Shown here in pieces: positions 33,628-42,107 of a stretch of DNA of 64,000 nt (the stretch's first letter is position 1; every line of letters begins with the position of its first letter). A program made the position numbers and the translations under genes. Source of the DNA: CAYNVS01 sp964400725 (lineage in GTDB: Bacteria > Myxococcota_A > SURF-8 > CAYNVS01); contig CAYNVS010000015.1 of assembly GCA_964400725.1 (NCBI GenBank), positions 1 through 64,000 on the forward strand, read 5' to 3'. Below the pieces are notes generated by a model. The model saw only the letters and a program-made list of their open reading frames with translations, did no database searches and was not told where the DNA came from.

Positions 33628-34305
33628 TTATTTGCTCGCTATCTGCTTTATCTGGGTGATTGCGTTGTCGATGAGTCTGTCGTTGTCGGCCTTGCCGAGT
33701 TCCTTTCTGATAATCGTTTCCGCTTCTTCGACTACCGCCGCCGCGATTTCCTCTTTCATGCGGGCTTTAGCCTGCTTGATTTTGGTTTCCATAGCGGTTT
33801 CGGCGTCTTTCTTCATTTTTTCGATTCGCTCTTTCGCCTGCTCGATGATTTGCTTGCGCTCGCGTTCGGCCTCGGCGTTGTATCGCTCAATCTCCGATTC
33901 TTTTTCCTTTTCCAGCTGATCGAGCTTTTTCTCGTAGTCGCTTATGAGGTTGTTAGCCTTCCATAAAAGCTCTTCGGCTTCTTTAAACTTCTCGTCGATT
34001 TCGCGGCTGCGCTTGCCAAAGTAATCGCGCATTACCGGAATGAGAATGCGCATGAGGATGTAAATTAAAAGCGAGAAGTTGGCGGTAGAGAAAAGCCACC
34101 CTCTCCAGTCGAAGACGGGCTTCTCGATTTTACCGTGCGCCGCTCCCGCGTGCGCGCCTTCTCCGCCCTCGGACTGCTCCACCGCCGCTCCGTGCGAGCC
34201 TTGGCCGGCGCCCTCGCGATGCGCCGACGGAATGAGGAACGCGCCGACCATCATGGCGATGAAAACAACCCCGAATAAGTAATCTATCGGTTTGAGACTT
34301 TTCAT
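33628..34305 (-). CDS. atpF: ATP synthase b subunit
   Basis: The membrane-anchored b stalk (225 aa). Unlike the simple b subunit, it has an N-terminal hydrophobic segment (YLFGVVFIAMMVGAFLIPSA), a Gly/His/Glu-rich linker (about 30-60), a second membrane segment (WLFSTANFSLLIYILMRILIPV) and a long coiled coil. The first segment may be a signal peptide, so the mature protein would start near residue 25; this extended form is known from deltaproteobacteria. The histidine-rich linker is unrelated to the His-Ser repeats at 58.1 kb. It is followed by atpH with one base between. Confidence 0.93.
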   Translation of the reverse strand: MKSLKPIDYLFGVVFIAMMVGAFLIPSAHREGAGQGSHGAAVEQSEGGEGAHAGAAHGKIEKPVFDWRGWLFSTANFSLLIYILMRILIPVMRDYFGKRSREIDEKFKEAEELLWKANNLISDYEKKLDQLEKEKESEIERYNAEAERERKQIIEQAKERIEKMKKDAETAMETKIKQAKARMKEEIAAAVVEEAETIIRKELGKADNDRLIDNAITQIKQIASK

Positions 34306-34332
34306 AATGGCGTCTCCAAAATTCTTGCCGGA

Positions 34333-34767
34333 TTAACCGACCGGACGTTTGAGTATGCCGCTTGCGGCTTTGGCGGCCAGAGCGCTCTTTTCGCGCATCA
34401 GTTCCGATTGAAGCGCGATCATTTCCGTTTCAAGCTCCCTCTGAAGCGCTTCGATTTTTGGCTTGAGGGCCGCTTGAGCCTCGTCCAACATCTGCTTCTC
34501 GCCTATAAGCGACTCGGCGCGCGCCTTGTTGCGCACCGACGCCCCGCGCTGGCAAACTTCGTTCACTTGGACGAAATATTTATGCCTGCGGGCTTCCGCC
34601 GCTTCGTCGAGCTCCTTGGCGCGTTCCTTGGCGTTGAAAACTTCTTCGCGCCGCTTTTTGAGCACCTGCGCTACGGGTTTGATTAGCAGCGACGACATGA
34701 GGAGGTACGTCGCTATGAAAAGTCCGAAACTAATTAAAATGTTTATCGGGTCAGGCATCAGGTTCAT
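34333..34767 (-). CDS. ATP synthase b' subunit
   Basis: A second b-type stalk subunit, 144 aa from the chosen start. It has one membrane segment (INILISFGLFIATYLLMSSLLIKPVAQVL) followed by a long charged coiled coil. ATG 34767 with SD GGGAG nine bases upstream is preferred; an upstream frame adds 34 charged residues that do not fit a b subunit. b and b' pairs occur in photosynthetic bacteria and deltaproteobacteria. First gene of the atp operon, 27 bases before atpF. Genes for a and c are not in the window, so Fo must be completed from elsewhere. Confidence 0.92.
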   Translation of the reverse strand: MNLMPDPINILISFGLFIATYLLMSSLLIKPVAQVLKKRREEVFNAKERAKELDEAAEARRHKYFVQVNEVCQRGASVRNKARAESLIGEKQMLDEAQAALKPKIEALQRELETEMIALQSELMREKSALAAKAASGILKRPVG

Positions 34768-34841
34768 TTGGCGCTTCTCCCGTAATTCCAAAATTTGCGC
34801 TTGCAGTTCTTTCGCAATTTTTGCTTTATCATTATAACTTC

Positions 34842-34891
34842 GGCTTGTCAAGAATGAATGAACGTTCATTCTGATAGTTTTTATTCAAGCC
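34842..34891 (-). promoter_or_regulatory. promoter and operators of the atp operon
   Basis: On the minus strand TTGACA (complement of 34846-34851) is followed after 17 bases by TAAAGC, with a TATAAT also nearby at 9 bases. Inside the region is a 16-base perfect palindrome GAATGAACGTTCATTC (34856-34871), of a type bound by TetR-family regulators, and around it a GGCTTG-N38-CAAGCC inverted repeat (34842-34847, 34886-34891) of which one arm overlaps the -35. The TTGACAAGCCG 11-mer is shared with tRNA-Phe and rplU. Confidence 0.55.
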
Positions 34892-35002
34892 GTTCATTAA
34901 AAATTTTTATCGCGATTCGCTCCGCCGCCGCCGTTTATGGGTTTTCGGCGGAAACGTCTTAAAATCTCTCGAAAATACCAATTATTTTACCGCGTCCGGC
35001 TT

Positions 35003-37120
35003 TTAGCGCCGCCCCTTTTTACCCTCGCGTCCGCCGAATTCTTTCCCGCCCTTTTTTGCGCCCTTCCCTCCTGCCGCCCTTTCCAGCGACATCGCGCGAT
35101 AACTCTCGGCGGCTCCTTCGACGCCCAGCAGCGCGTTTAGTTTTGTCTCTAATAACTTTATCTCGTCTCTCAGCGCCGCCGCTTTCTCAAAATCGAGCTC
35201 TTTAGCCGCTTCGAACATTTCTCTCGTCAGCGCGCGAGCCGCTTCCTTTATTTGCGCCGGCTCCTTCAATTCCGCCGCCGCGTCCGACGCTTCCATCCGC
35301 CTTGTCATAAGGTAATCCTGCTCGCCGTAAATGCGAAAGTCGGAAATTTGTTTGACTATAGAGTGCGGCGTTATCCCGTTCGCCTCGTTGTACGCCTTCT
35401 GCTTGCGCCGTCTGCGCTCGGTTTCATCAATGCAAACCCGCATCGAATCGGTTATGCGGTCGGCGTAAAGAATAACTTTTCCTTCCGCGTTTCTCGCGGC
35501 GCGCCCGACCGTTTGTATCAGGGAGCGCGAAGACCGCAGGAACCCTTCCTTGTCGGCGTCCAATATCGCCACAAGCGACACTTCCGGCAGATCGAGCCCC
35601 TCGCGCAGCAGGTTGATGCCGATGAGCGCGTCGAACCGCCCCTTGCGCAAATCGCGCAGAATGTCCATCCGCTCTATCGTGTCGATTTCGCTGTGCAGAT
35701 AGTTTGTTTTAACGCCGAGCCCCGCGTAGTATTCCGCGAGCTCCTCGGCCATCCGCTTGGTGAGCGTGGCAACGAGCGCGCGTTGGTTTTTAGCGGCGCG
35801 TATTCTTATCTCTTCAAGCAAATCGTCCACTTGCGACGCAGCCGGACGCACAACGATTTCGGGGTCTATCAGTCCGGTCGGGCGGATTATCTGCTCGCTC
35901 ACGGCGCCGCCGGCGAGTTTCAGCTCGTAGTCGCCGGGCGTGGCCGAAACGTAAACGGTTTGGTTCAGCCTTTGGGTAAATTCGTCGAACGTCAGAGGCC
36001 GGTTGTCTATCGCGCTGGGAAGCCTGAAGCCGTATTCCACGAGCGTCTCCTTGCGGCTGCGATCTCCGCGCCACATTCCGCCCACCTGCGGGAGCGTAAC
36101 GTGCGACTCGTCCACGAAAAGAATAAAATCTTTCGGGAAGTAATCAAGCAGCGTGCTAGGCGGCTCTCCGGGCTTGCGTCCGTCCAAGTGCATAGAGTAA
36201 TTCTCTATTCCGTAACAGAAGCCCGTTTGCGCCAGCAGTTCCATATCGTAACGCGTCCGTTCGGCAATGCGCTGCGCCTCTATGTAGCGCTTTTCTCCCT
36301 CGAAATACGCCCGTCTTTTCGCCATTTCATCCATTATGTCGGCTATCGCGGATTCGAGCCTTACTTTGACCGTAACGTAGTGCGTCGCCGGAAATATCGC
36401 CGTTTCGTCGAGTCTCGATATTATTTTGCCGGTCAACGGCTCGAAGACGCATATAGATTCTATTTCGTCGCCGGAAAACGATATTTTAACCGCCCTGTCT
36501 TCCCATTCCGCGGGGAAGACGTCAACCAAGTTTCCGCGCGCCCGGAACTTGGAACGCGAAAAATCCATGTCGTTGCGCTCGTACTGTATTTCTACGAGCT
36601 TGCGAAGAAAGTCCTGTCTGTCCATCTCTGCGCCGACTTTGAGCTTTATCGCCTGCTCGAAGTAGTTGTCGGAGCCGCCGAGCCCGTATATGCAGCTTAC
36701 GCTGGCCACTACTATAACGTCGCGCCGCTCGAAGAGCGCTCTTGTAGCCGAAAGCCGCATTCTGTCGATGTTTTCGTTGAGGCTGGAATCTTTCTCGATG
36801 AAAGTGTCGCTCGCGGGAATGTACGCCTCCGGCTGGTAATAATCGTAATATGAAACGAAATATTCCACGGCGTTGCCGGGGAAAAGAGCCTTGAACTCGC
36901 TGTAAAGCTGCGCCGCAAGCGTTTTGTTGTGAACCAGCACGAGCGCGGGGCGGTTGAGGCGTTCTATGACGTTGGCCATAGTAAACGTTTTGCCGCTGCC
37001 GGTTACGCCCAGCAACACCTGATTTTTCGCGCCATTTTTAATTCGGTTTACTAGTTCGTCAATGGCCTGAGGCTGGTCGCCGGTCGGCATGTATGAGCTG
37101 GAAATTTTAAAATCGGCCAT
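35003..37120 (-). CDS. uvrB: excinuclease ABC subunit B
   Basis: The damage-recognition helicase of nucleotide excision repair (705 aa). N-terminus DFKISSSYMPTGDQPQAIDELV, P-loop GVTGSGKT at about residue 40, the beta-hairpin YYDYYQPEAYIPASDTFIEKD and the VDESHVTLPQVGGM motif are all present, with GLDLPEVSLVAILDADKEGFLRS and RAARNAEG farther on. The C-terminal UVR domain ELDFEKAAALRDEIKLLE is followed by a Gly/Lys/Arg-rich tail of about 25 residues. Start ATG 37120. It lies between the atp operon and the subtilase gene, same strand. Confidence 0.98.
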   Translation of the reverse strand: MADFKISSSYMPTGDQPQAIDELVNRIKNGAKNQVLLGVTGSGKTFTMANVIERLNRPALVLVHNKTLAAQLYSEFKALFPGNAVEYFVSYYDYYQPEAYIPASDTFIEKDSSLNENIDRMRLSATRALFERRDVIVVASVSCIYGLGGSDNYFEQAIKLKVGAEMDRQDFLRKLVEIQYERNDMDFSRSKFRARGNLVDVFPAEWEDRAVKISFSGDEIESICVFEPLTGKIISRLDETAIFPATHYVTVKVRLESAIADIMDEMAKRRAYFEGEKRYIEAQRIAERTRYDMELLAQTGFCYGIENYSMHLDGRKPGEPPSTLLDYFPKDFILFVDESHVTLPQVGGMWRGDRSRKETLVEYGFRLPSAIDNRPLTFDEFTQRLNQTVYVSATPGDYELKLAGGAVSEQIIRPTGLIDPEIVVRPAASQVDDLLEEIRIRAAKNQRALVATLTKRMAEELAEYYAGLGVKTNYLHSEIDTIERMDILRDLRKGRFDALIGINLLREGLDLPEVSLVAILDADKEGFLRSSRSLIQTVGRAARNAEGKVILYADRITDSMRVCIDETERRRRKQKAYNEANGITPHSIVKQISDFRIYGEQDYLMTRRMEASDAAAELKEPAQIKEAARALTREMFEAAKELDFEKAAALRDEIKLLETKLNALLGVEGAAESYRAMSLERAAGGKGAKKGGKEFGGREGKKGRR

Positions 37121-37154
37121 TTTCGTAACGCCTTATTTAGATTTGAAAAATGAA

Positions 37155-37182
37155 AACGCCCCGCAATTGTATGCGGGGCGTT
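37155..37182 (-). terminator. rho-independent terminator of the subtilase gene
   Basis: An 11-base perfect stem (37155-37165 with 37172-37182, AACGCCCCGCA/TGCGGGGCGTT) with six-base loop precedes a T-rich run on the minus strand, just beyond the stop at 37207 and before uvrB. Confidence 0.9.
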
Positions 37183-37206
37183 CGTTCGCGTCAACGCAAT
37201 TTAAAG

Positions 37207-40200
37207 TCAGGCGCTTTTGCGTCTTCTCGTCGCGAGAGCCAGCCCCAGCGCGAGCATAAACGCCGCGGACGCTCCCGATCCGGCTCCGGCGCAGCCCGAA
37301 GAAGTTACTCCCGCTCCGCTGATGCAGCGGCTGTATCCTAAATCGGCGCGGCATACTTTGCCGTTAAGCGCGCAGGTGTCGGTTACGATGGTATTATTCT
37401 CGCAGTAAACGGCCACGCCCGCCACGCAGGCTCCTCCGGCGTCTATTCCGCCGGCGCAATACTCGTTGCATTCGGCCGGCTCGTCAACGTTTTCGTCGCA
37501 GTTGTTGTCGATTCCGTCATGGCAGTTCAGCGCCGTCGGGATGCAGTTTGCGTCCGGCTGCACGCAGCCGTACGAGAGCGTCGGCGTCTGTCCGCATTTA
37601 AGGTGAGCAATGCCGCAATCGGTGCGCAGATATTTGTCGCTAACGCACGCCACAAGCACGCCCGCGTCGCAGTAAGTCTGGAAGGAGGCCGAGTCGCATT
37701 CCTTAGTATTAACGCACTCGTCCGGTTCGTCCGTCAGGTTATCGCAATCGTTGTCTTTGCCGTCCAAGCACGACGCCGCCGACGGAGCGCAGCTGTTTGG
37801 CGGCTCAATGCAGGAATAGAAGTTTCCTTCGGACATTCCGCACACTTTGGCTATGGTTCCGCAGTCGAACCGGCTGTACTTTGAGTTCACGCAGTTCACC
37901 ACTATGTTTCCTTCGCAGACCGGTTTGTAAACCGCCGGGTCGCATTCCACCAAAACGGCGTCGGTGCACGCGGCTTTGCCGGTGGATTGTATCTTGCACG
38001 ATTTGCCCATCGCGGAGCAATCGCTGCGGACGATGCGGTAATTAACGCACGCTATCAACGTGTTTATGCCGTCGCACATTGGTATGAACGTCGAGTCTTC
38101 GCATTCATGCTGGTTTGGGTCCATACATTGCGCGCCGTTTCCGCCGATGGGAGTTCCGCAAATTTTGCCTTCGTTTTCGCAGTTTGTATATGCGTAAGCG
38201 GAGCCCGAACACGATTTGAGAATATTCCCCTCGCACGTCGGCGCGAAAGAGGCGTCGCATTGCGAAGCGCACTCGGCGGCCGTTTTGCCCGCGGGAACCC
38301 GGCAGTAAAGTCCGACAGACTGGCAGTTAGTTCGCACGTATTTGCCGTCCGATCCGCAGGTAAGCAGCGTTACCACGTTCTCGCAGGACGGAACGTAGGA
38401 TGACGAGCTGCATTCGAGCGGTTTGCACCCTTTGCCGCCCGCGGTCGTTTCTCCGCAAATTTGTCCGCTTGCTGCGCAATCTACCGACTGAACGTATTTG
38501 TCGGAGCGGCAGAAATGAAATATGTTGCCTTCGCAGGAGTTTACGAACGCGCCGGGAACGCATTCGTTGTTTCCGCATTCGTCGGCTTCGTCTATCGCGT
38601 TGTCGCAGTCGTTATCGACGTTGTCGCGGCACGACGCGGCGGACGGAACGCACGACGCCTTGACGCAGTTGTTCATTTCGGTTTTGTCGTCCCATCCGCA
38701 GGTCAGAGCGAGTTCGGCGCAGTTGAAAGTTCCGGCTTTATTGGTGTTGTCGCAGGTGTTTAAAATAACTCCGTTGCACGAAGGCTCAAACGACGGGAAG
38801 TAGCATTCTCCCGCGCCGCATTCGTCGGCTTCGTCTATCGCGCTGTCGCAGTCGTTGTCAACGCCGTCGCGGCAGCTTCTGGCCGTAGTCTGGCAGGCGA
38901 GACACCTGTAATTGCCGCTTCCGTCTTTTCCGCATTTGGACGGCGCGACGCAGTTTTGCGTTTTAATAGAATTGTTTTCGCACCACATAGCGGTCGTATC
39001 GCTGCACTGGCCTACGCTGGTGATGCTTCCGCAGCCGCCCTGAAGAGCCTGTTGAACCGCCTTGAACGCGTTTACGCGGCCGTGGCCGTAGTAGTCGGAA
39101 TGGCCGTTAGCGTCGTAGCCGCTTTGAACTTTATCGGCGGTGTTGCGCAAAATGTCGATGACCTGCGAATAAGTAAGAGCCGGATTGGCGCTCATAATCA
39201 AGCCGACGACTCCCGCCGCAAGAGGCGCCGCGGAGCTGGTTCCGCCGAAGGTGTAGGTGTAGTTTCCGCTGCGGTCGATGTCCTGTCCGCCGCCGAAATA
39301 CGAGCCGTTATTGTTATATCCGCAGCTTCCGGAGTAGTCCGTCGTTACGATGGACCATTCGTTCTGAGCGCTTCCGCTGGTCGGGGCCACGACGTCGAGG
39401 CATGGACCGTAGTTGCTGTAACTTACGCGGACGTCGTTCTGGTTGGTTCCGCCGACGGCGACGACTTTAGAATAGCATTCCATTTCGTCGTTATAAATGT
39501 AGCGTCCGTCGTTGCCGCTTGCCCAGACGAAAACGGTGCCCAGCTTGTTGCGCGAGTTAGTCGTGCAGTAGTCTATGCCGCCCTTGGTGTAGGCGTCGAT
39601 GGGAACGCGCTCGCTGTAACCCCAAGAGTTGTTAATTACGGCTGCGTTGTTGTCCATACACGCCCATTTGAAGGCGTTGGCCACGGTTGCGCCGGATACG
39701 CCGACGTCTCCGATGAGCCTTGCGGCTACGATGGAGCAGTCGGGACAGGAGCCGGAAACGCCGGTTCCGTTGCCTCCCTTAGCGGCGGCGACTCCAGCAA
39801 CCGAGACTCCGTGCCCGTAAGGCATTCCGTCGGAAGCCTTGGAGCAGGGCGCGGTCGCGTCGTTGTCGTTGCTTAAAAAGTCATAGCTGGCCAGAAGCTT
39901 CATGCTTAAATCGGGGTGATTTTTCTCCACGCCGTCGTCTATAATGGCTATTACGGTGGTCGAAGAGCCTTTTGTTAAGTCCCATGCCGTTTCGGCGCGG
40001 ACGTCGGCGCCCGCCTTGCCGTTGTTCAAGCCGGCCAGAGACCAGCTTCCGGTGTTGTTAAGATGCCACTGATACGGGTAATACGGATCGTTCGGTTTAT
40101 AACGCCTTACAATTTTATGTATCAAATCAGCTTCGGCTATTTCGACGTTTTTTTCGGTTTCCGCTATTTTTACGCCGATTTCGATTTCGGAAGCCGAATC

Positions 40201-40710
40201 GTCGATTATTTCGCAAAGATAGGAATTGTCTATCATTTCCCACTTTTCGACAAAGCGCAGCCCGTATTCGGGCAGTTTTTTCTTAAAAACGTCAAAAGAC
40301 GCGTTTCCGCGCATTTTAATAAGCACGCGCCCCGTAGGGAACGCGGGCGAAACGCCGTCGATGAGTTGAACCGTTTTAACCATGCGGACGTCGGGCGAGT
40401 TGTAAAGCGCGCTCGTTACTTCGGAAATATAGGCCGCTTTTTTAAGAGTAATAAGCATGCGGGGAAAATGCGCCGCGGGAAGAACGTCTTCCAGCTTATC
40501 CGCGACTCCGGCCTTGGCCAGCGTCTCGTCGGCCTGAGCGCGCGTTAATACGGATTTGGAGTAAACGAGCAGATGACGCTCGCTTAATACCGTCGGGTAA
40601 GCCTTTCCGTTAAGATAAATTCGCGGGTTGTTATCGCCCGCGGCGGTTCCGCCCGCAACGGCGGCGACAAGAGCTATGCAGATGATGTTAATCAGCTTCC
40701 TAAGGTTCAT
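37207..40710 (-). CDS. secreted subtilisin-like protease with Cys-rich repeats and MYXO-CTERM-like tail
   Basis: A large S8 serine protease (1167 aa) secreted to or displayed on the cell surface. A signal peptide (residues 1-25), a propeptide to about residue 215, and the catalytic domain with D258 (AIIDDG), H300 (GHGVSVAG) and S492 (GGTSSAAP) are seen, so the triad is complete. From about residue 555 there are four MopE-type repeats (pattern CxDxxDNDCD, DExxEC) interspersed with about nine modules of about 45 residues with six cysteines (C-x8-10-C-x7-9-C-x8-10-C-x7-C-x9-C). The C-terminus has a Ser-Gly-Cys-Ala-Gly motif, a hydrophobic helix (ASAAFMLALGLALA) and ATRRRKSA, the MYXO-CTERM sorting pattern. 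The ATG at 40710 has a weak SD. It is downstream of the promoter at 40825-40853. Confidence 0.88.
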   Translation of the reverse strand: MNLRKLINIICIALVAAVAGGTAAGDNNPRIYLNGKAYPTVLSERHLLVYSKSVLTRAQADETLAKAGVADKLEDVLPAAHFPRMLITLKKAAYISEVTSALYNSPDVRMVKTVQLIDGVSPAFPTGRVLIKMRGNASFDVFKKKLPEYGLRFVEKWEMIDNSYLCEIIDDSASEIEIGVKIAETEKNVEIAEADLIHKIVRRYKPNDPYYPYQWHLNNTGSWSLAGLNNGKAGADVRAETAWDLTKGSSTTVIAIIDDGVEKNHPDLSMKLLASYDFLSNDNDATAPCSKASDGMPYGHGVSVAGVAAAKGGNGTGVSGSCPDCSIVAARLIGDVGVSGATVANAFKWACMDNNAAVINNSWGYSERVPIDAYTKGGIDYCTTNSRNKLGTVFVWASGNDGRYIYNDEMECYSKVVAVGGTNQNDVRVSYSNYGPCLDVVAPTSGSAQNEWSIVTTDYSGSCGYNNNGSYFGGGQDIDRSGNYTYTFGGTSSAAPLAAGVVGLIMSANPALTYSQVIDILRNTADKVQSGYDANGHSDYYGHGRVNAFKAVQQALQGGCGSITSVGQCSDTTAMWCENNSIKTQNCVAPSKCGKDGSGNYRCLACQTTARSCRDGVDNDCDSAIDEADECGAGECYFPSFEPSCNGVILNTCDNTNKAGTFNCAELALTCGWDDKTEMNNCVKASCVPSAASCRDNVDNDCDNAIDEADECGNNECVPGAFVNSCEGNIFHFCRSDKYVQSVDCAASGQICGETTAGGKGCKPLECSSSSYVPSCENVVTLLTCGSDGKYVRTNCQSVGLYCRVPAGKTAAECASQCDASFAPTCEGNILKSCSGSAYAYTNCENEGKICGTPIGGNGAQCMDPNQHECEDSTFIPMCDGINTLIACVNYRIVRSDCSAMGKSCKIQSTGKAACTDAVLVECDPAVYKPVCEGNIVVNCVNSKYSRFDCGTIAKVCGMSEGNFYSCIEPPNSCAPSAASCLDGKDNDCDNLTDEPDECVNTKECDSASFQTYCDAGVLVACVSDKYLRTDCGIAHLKCGQTPTLSYGCVQPDANCIPTALNCHDGIDNNCDENVDEPAECNEYCAGGIDAGGACVAGVAVYCENNTIVTDTCALNGKVCRADLGYSRCISGAGVTSSGCAGAGSGASAAFMLALGLALATRRRKSA

Positions 40711-40824
40711 GCGACTGCTCCGTAAATTAAATTAAATGTATAAACCGCCCGAATACGAAATTCAGGCGATTTTTCTGTTGCAAGAACATGCGTTTAACGG
40801 TTTTATAAACCGCGCAACCTATTG

Positions 40825-40902
40825 ATTTTGTGTCTATTAAAAACAAATGTCAACGTAAAATTGTAAAGTTTATGTTACGTTTGTTGCGTTGTTACGTTTG
40901 TT
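40825..40902 (-). promoter_or_regulatory. promoter of the subtilase gene with two upstream direct repeats
   Basis: On the minus strand TTGACA (complement of 40848-40853) and CAAAAT (40825-40830) are 17 bases apart. About 20 bases upstream of the -35 are two perfect 12-base direct repeats AACAAACGTAAC (40874-40885 and 40891-40902), starting 17 bases apart. This position suits binding of an activator. Confidence 0.5.
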
Positions 40903-40971
40903 AAGTTCCCCGCCCCATTACCTCTTTAGCAAGTTCCTTATGGCCGCGGTTCTTTCGCTTTCTTCGCGCGT

Positions 40972-41073
40972 CTAAAGAAAGGCCGAATCATCCAAAACCG
41001 CGTCGCGCCATAGCGAGCTTTTAAGCGCGGCTTGTCCCGCCGCGGCTTGCTTGCATGCGAAGGAAGAACTCAA
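40972..41073 (-). CDS. possible 33-residue small protein
   Basis: On the minus strand AAGGAGA (complement of 41079-41085) lies five bases before TTG at 41073, opening 33 codons ending with TAG at 40972-40974. The product begins MSSSFACKQAAAGQAA and ends in acidic SLWRDAVLDDSAFL; it has one cysteine and no membrane segment. The ideal SD and spacing are the main evidence. Homologues would be needed to be confident, and the start codon is TTG. Confidence 0.4.
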   Translation of the reverse strand: MSSSFACKQAAAGQAALKSSLWRDAVLDDSAFL

Positions 41074-41157
41074 ATCGGTCTCCTTCTAGAAAATTAAATC
41101 GCAATCGGAATAAATTTTAGGGAAGCGGCGCGACTTCCGCGCGTCCGTAAAACGCGC

Positions 41158-41188
41158 AAAAAAAGGCGGAAGCCGCGCGGCCTCCGCC
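41158..41188 (-). terminator. rho-independent terminator of the Cys-rich lipoprotein gene
   Basis: The minus strand gives a GC-rich hairpin GGCGGAGG-CCGCGCGG-CTTCCGCC (41165-41188, one mismatch) followed by seven T, 26 bases beyond the stop at 41214. Confidence 0.85.
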
Positions 41189-41213
41189 AAATGAATCGTA
41201 AAACGGCGCCGGT

Positions 41214-42050
41214 TTAATAGAATATAAAATCAATTACGTCGATGCAGGCGGCCGGAACGTTATCCTTGGGCTTGCTTAAGTTGGCGCAGGCGTACGTATC
41301 CAGCTGAGTCATGCACTGGTCGTAGTCCGTTACCTGCGCGCAAGACGTTATTTCGTCTTTGTAGTAAACGCACTCGTCGTAGTCTTCCTGTAGAGTGCAC
41401 CCATAGTTGAGGTAGCTGTTGCATTTGACGAACAACGGATCGGAAACCATGGTTAAATTAAGGCATTCCGCCGCGCGGTTGGAGAAGCAGGTCGATTGCA
41501 AATCTGCGTCTTTTATGTCGGCGCACTCCTGACGTTTAGCCGAGAAGCACATCGCGCGCTCGGTTACCACGTAAGACGCGCTTACCTTGGAGCATTCAAT
41601 CGACTTCGAGCAGTCGCCGTTCAGGCAGGCTTTGGCGCAGCCGCTTTTTCCGGCGCAGTCTCCGCAAGTAATATTTTCGCAGGAAATTCCAGCGTAAGTT
41701 TCGCGGTATTTCGCCATCGGCTCTTCGCAAGCCTTGTATTTAGGCAGAGTCTCGCAGTCGATATTGGCGTAATGCGGCTTCTTTTCCTCGCAGACCGGGA
41801 AATAACGGTAGGCGATGCGCGCCTTTTCGCAGTTAATTTTAGAATTTATATCGGCTACGCACTTTTCGAAAGTCGTCGTCGAGCCTTCGCATTTTGCGGT
41901 AAGGTCGCAGATTTTATCCCGAAGAGCCGCGCATTCCTTAATGGCCTGCGAGCGGTCTTCCTCGCTTTCGTTGCTGCAAGCGAAGGCGGACAAGGCTGCG
42001 GCAAGGCAGATAGCGGCCGTTAAAAGCGTCTTTGTTTTGCTGATTTTCAT
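41214..42050 (-). CDS. Cys-rich lipoprotein of unknown function
   Basis: I do not recognise this protein. The N-terminus MKISKTKTLLTAAICLAAALSAFAC is a lipoprotein signal with lipobox AFAC. The mature 255 residues hold about 30 cysteines spread through the chain in patterns such as CGDCAGKSGCAKACLNGDC, with no clear tandem unit, so the fold is probably disulfide-stabilised. A predicted surface protein of the type common in Myxococcota. Same strand as the outer-membrane protein gene 57 bases upstream, so it may be cotranscribed with it. Confidence 0.65.
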   Translation of the reverse strand: MKISKTKTLLTAAICLAAALSAFACSNESEEDRSQAIKECAALRDKICDLTAKCEGSTTTFEKCVADINSKINCEKARIAYRYFPVCEEKKPHYANIDCETLPKYKACEEPMAKYRETYAGISCENITCGDCAGKSGCAKACLNGDCSKSIECSKVSASYVVTERAMCFSAKRQECADIKDADLQSTCFSNRAAECLNLTMVSDPLFVKCNSYLNYGCTLQEDYDECVYYKDEITSCAQVTDYDQCMTQLDTYACANLSKPKDNVPAACIDVIDFIFY

Positions 42051-42107
42051 CTATTTACCATCCTTTCAGATTACGCGAACGTTGAATGTGAACCCGCGTC
42101 CCGCGGC

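Larger units (their letters stand above)
40711..41213. other. 503-base intergenic region
   Basis: This gap before the subtilase gene holds its promoter and two direct repeats (40825-40902), a short AT-rich hairpin near 40799-40813, a possible small frame (40972-41073) and the terminator of the upstream gene (41158-41188). Other parts show nothing I can support. Confidence 0.6.

Noticed and set aside
34140..34215. Gly/His-rich linker in the b subunit as a relative of the His-Xaa-Ser repeats
   Set aside because: It is a non-tandem low-complexity linker between two membrane segments and has no repeated unit.
35252..36853. Long open frame on the plus strand over uvrB (533 codons)
   Set aside because: Antisense to uvrB, which is unmistakable; no SD or domain.
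38956..39876. Open frame antisense to the subtilase catalytic domain
   Set aside because: No domain, no SD, and the opposite strand is a conserved protease.
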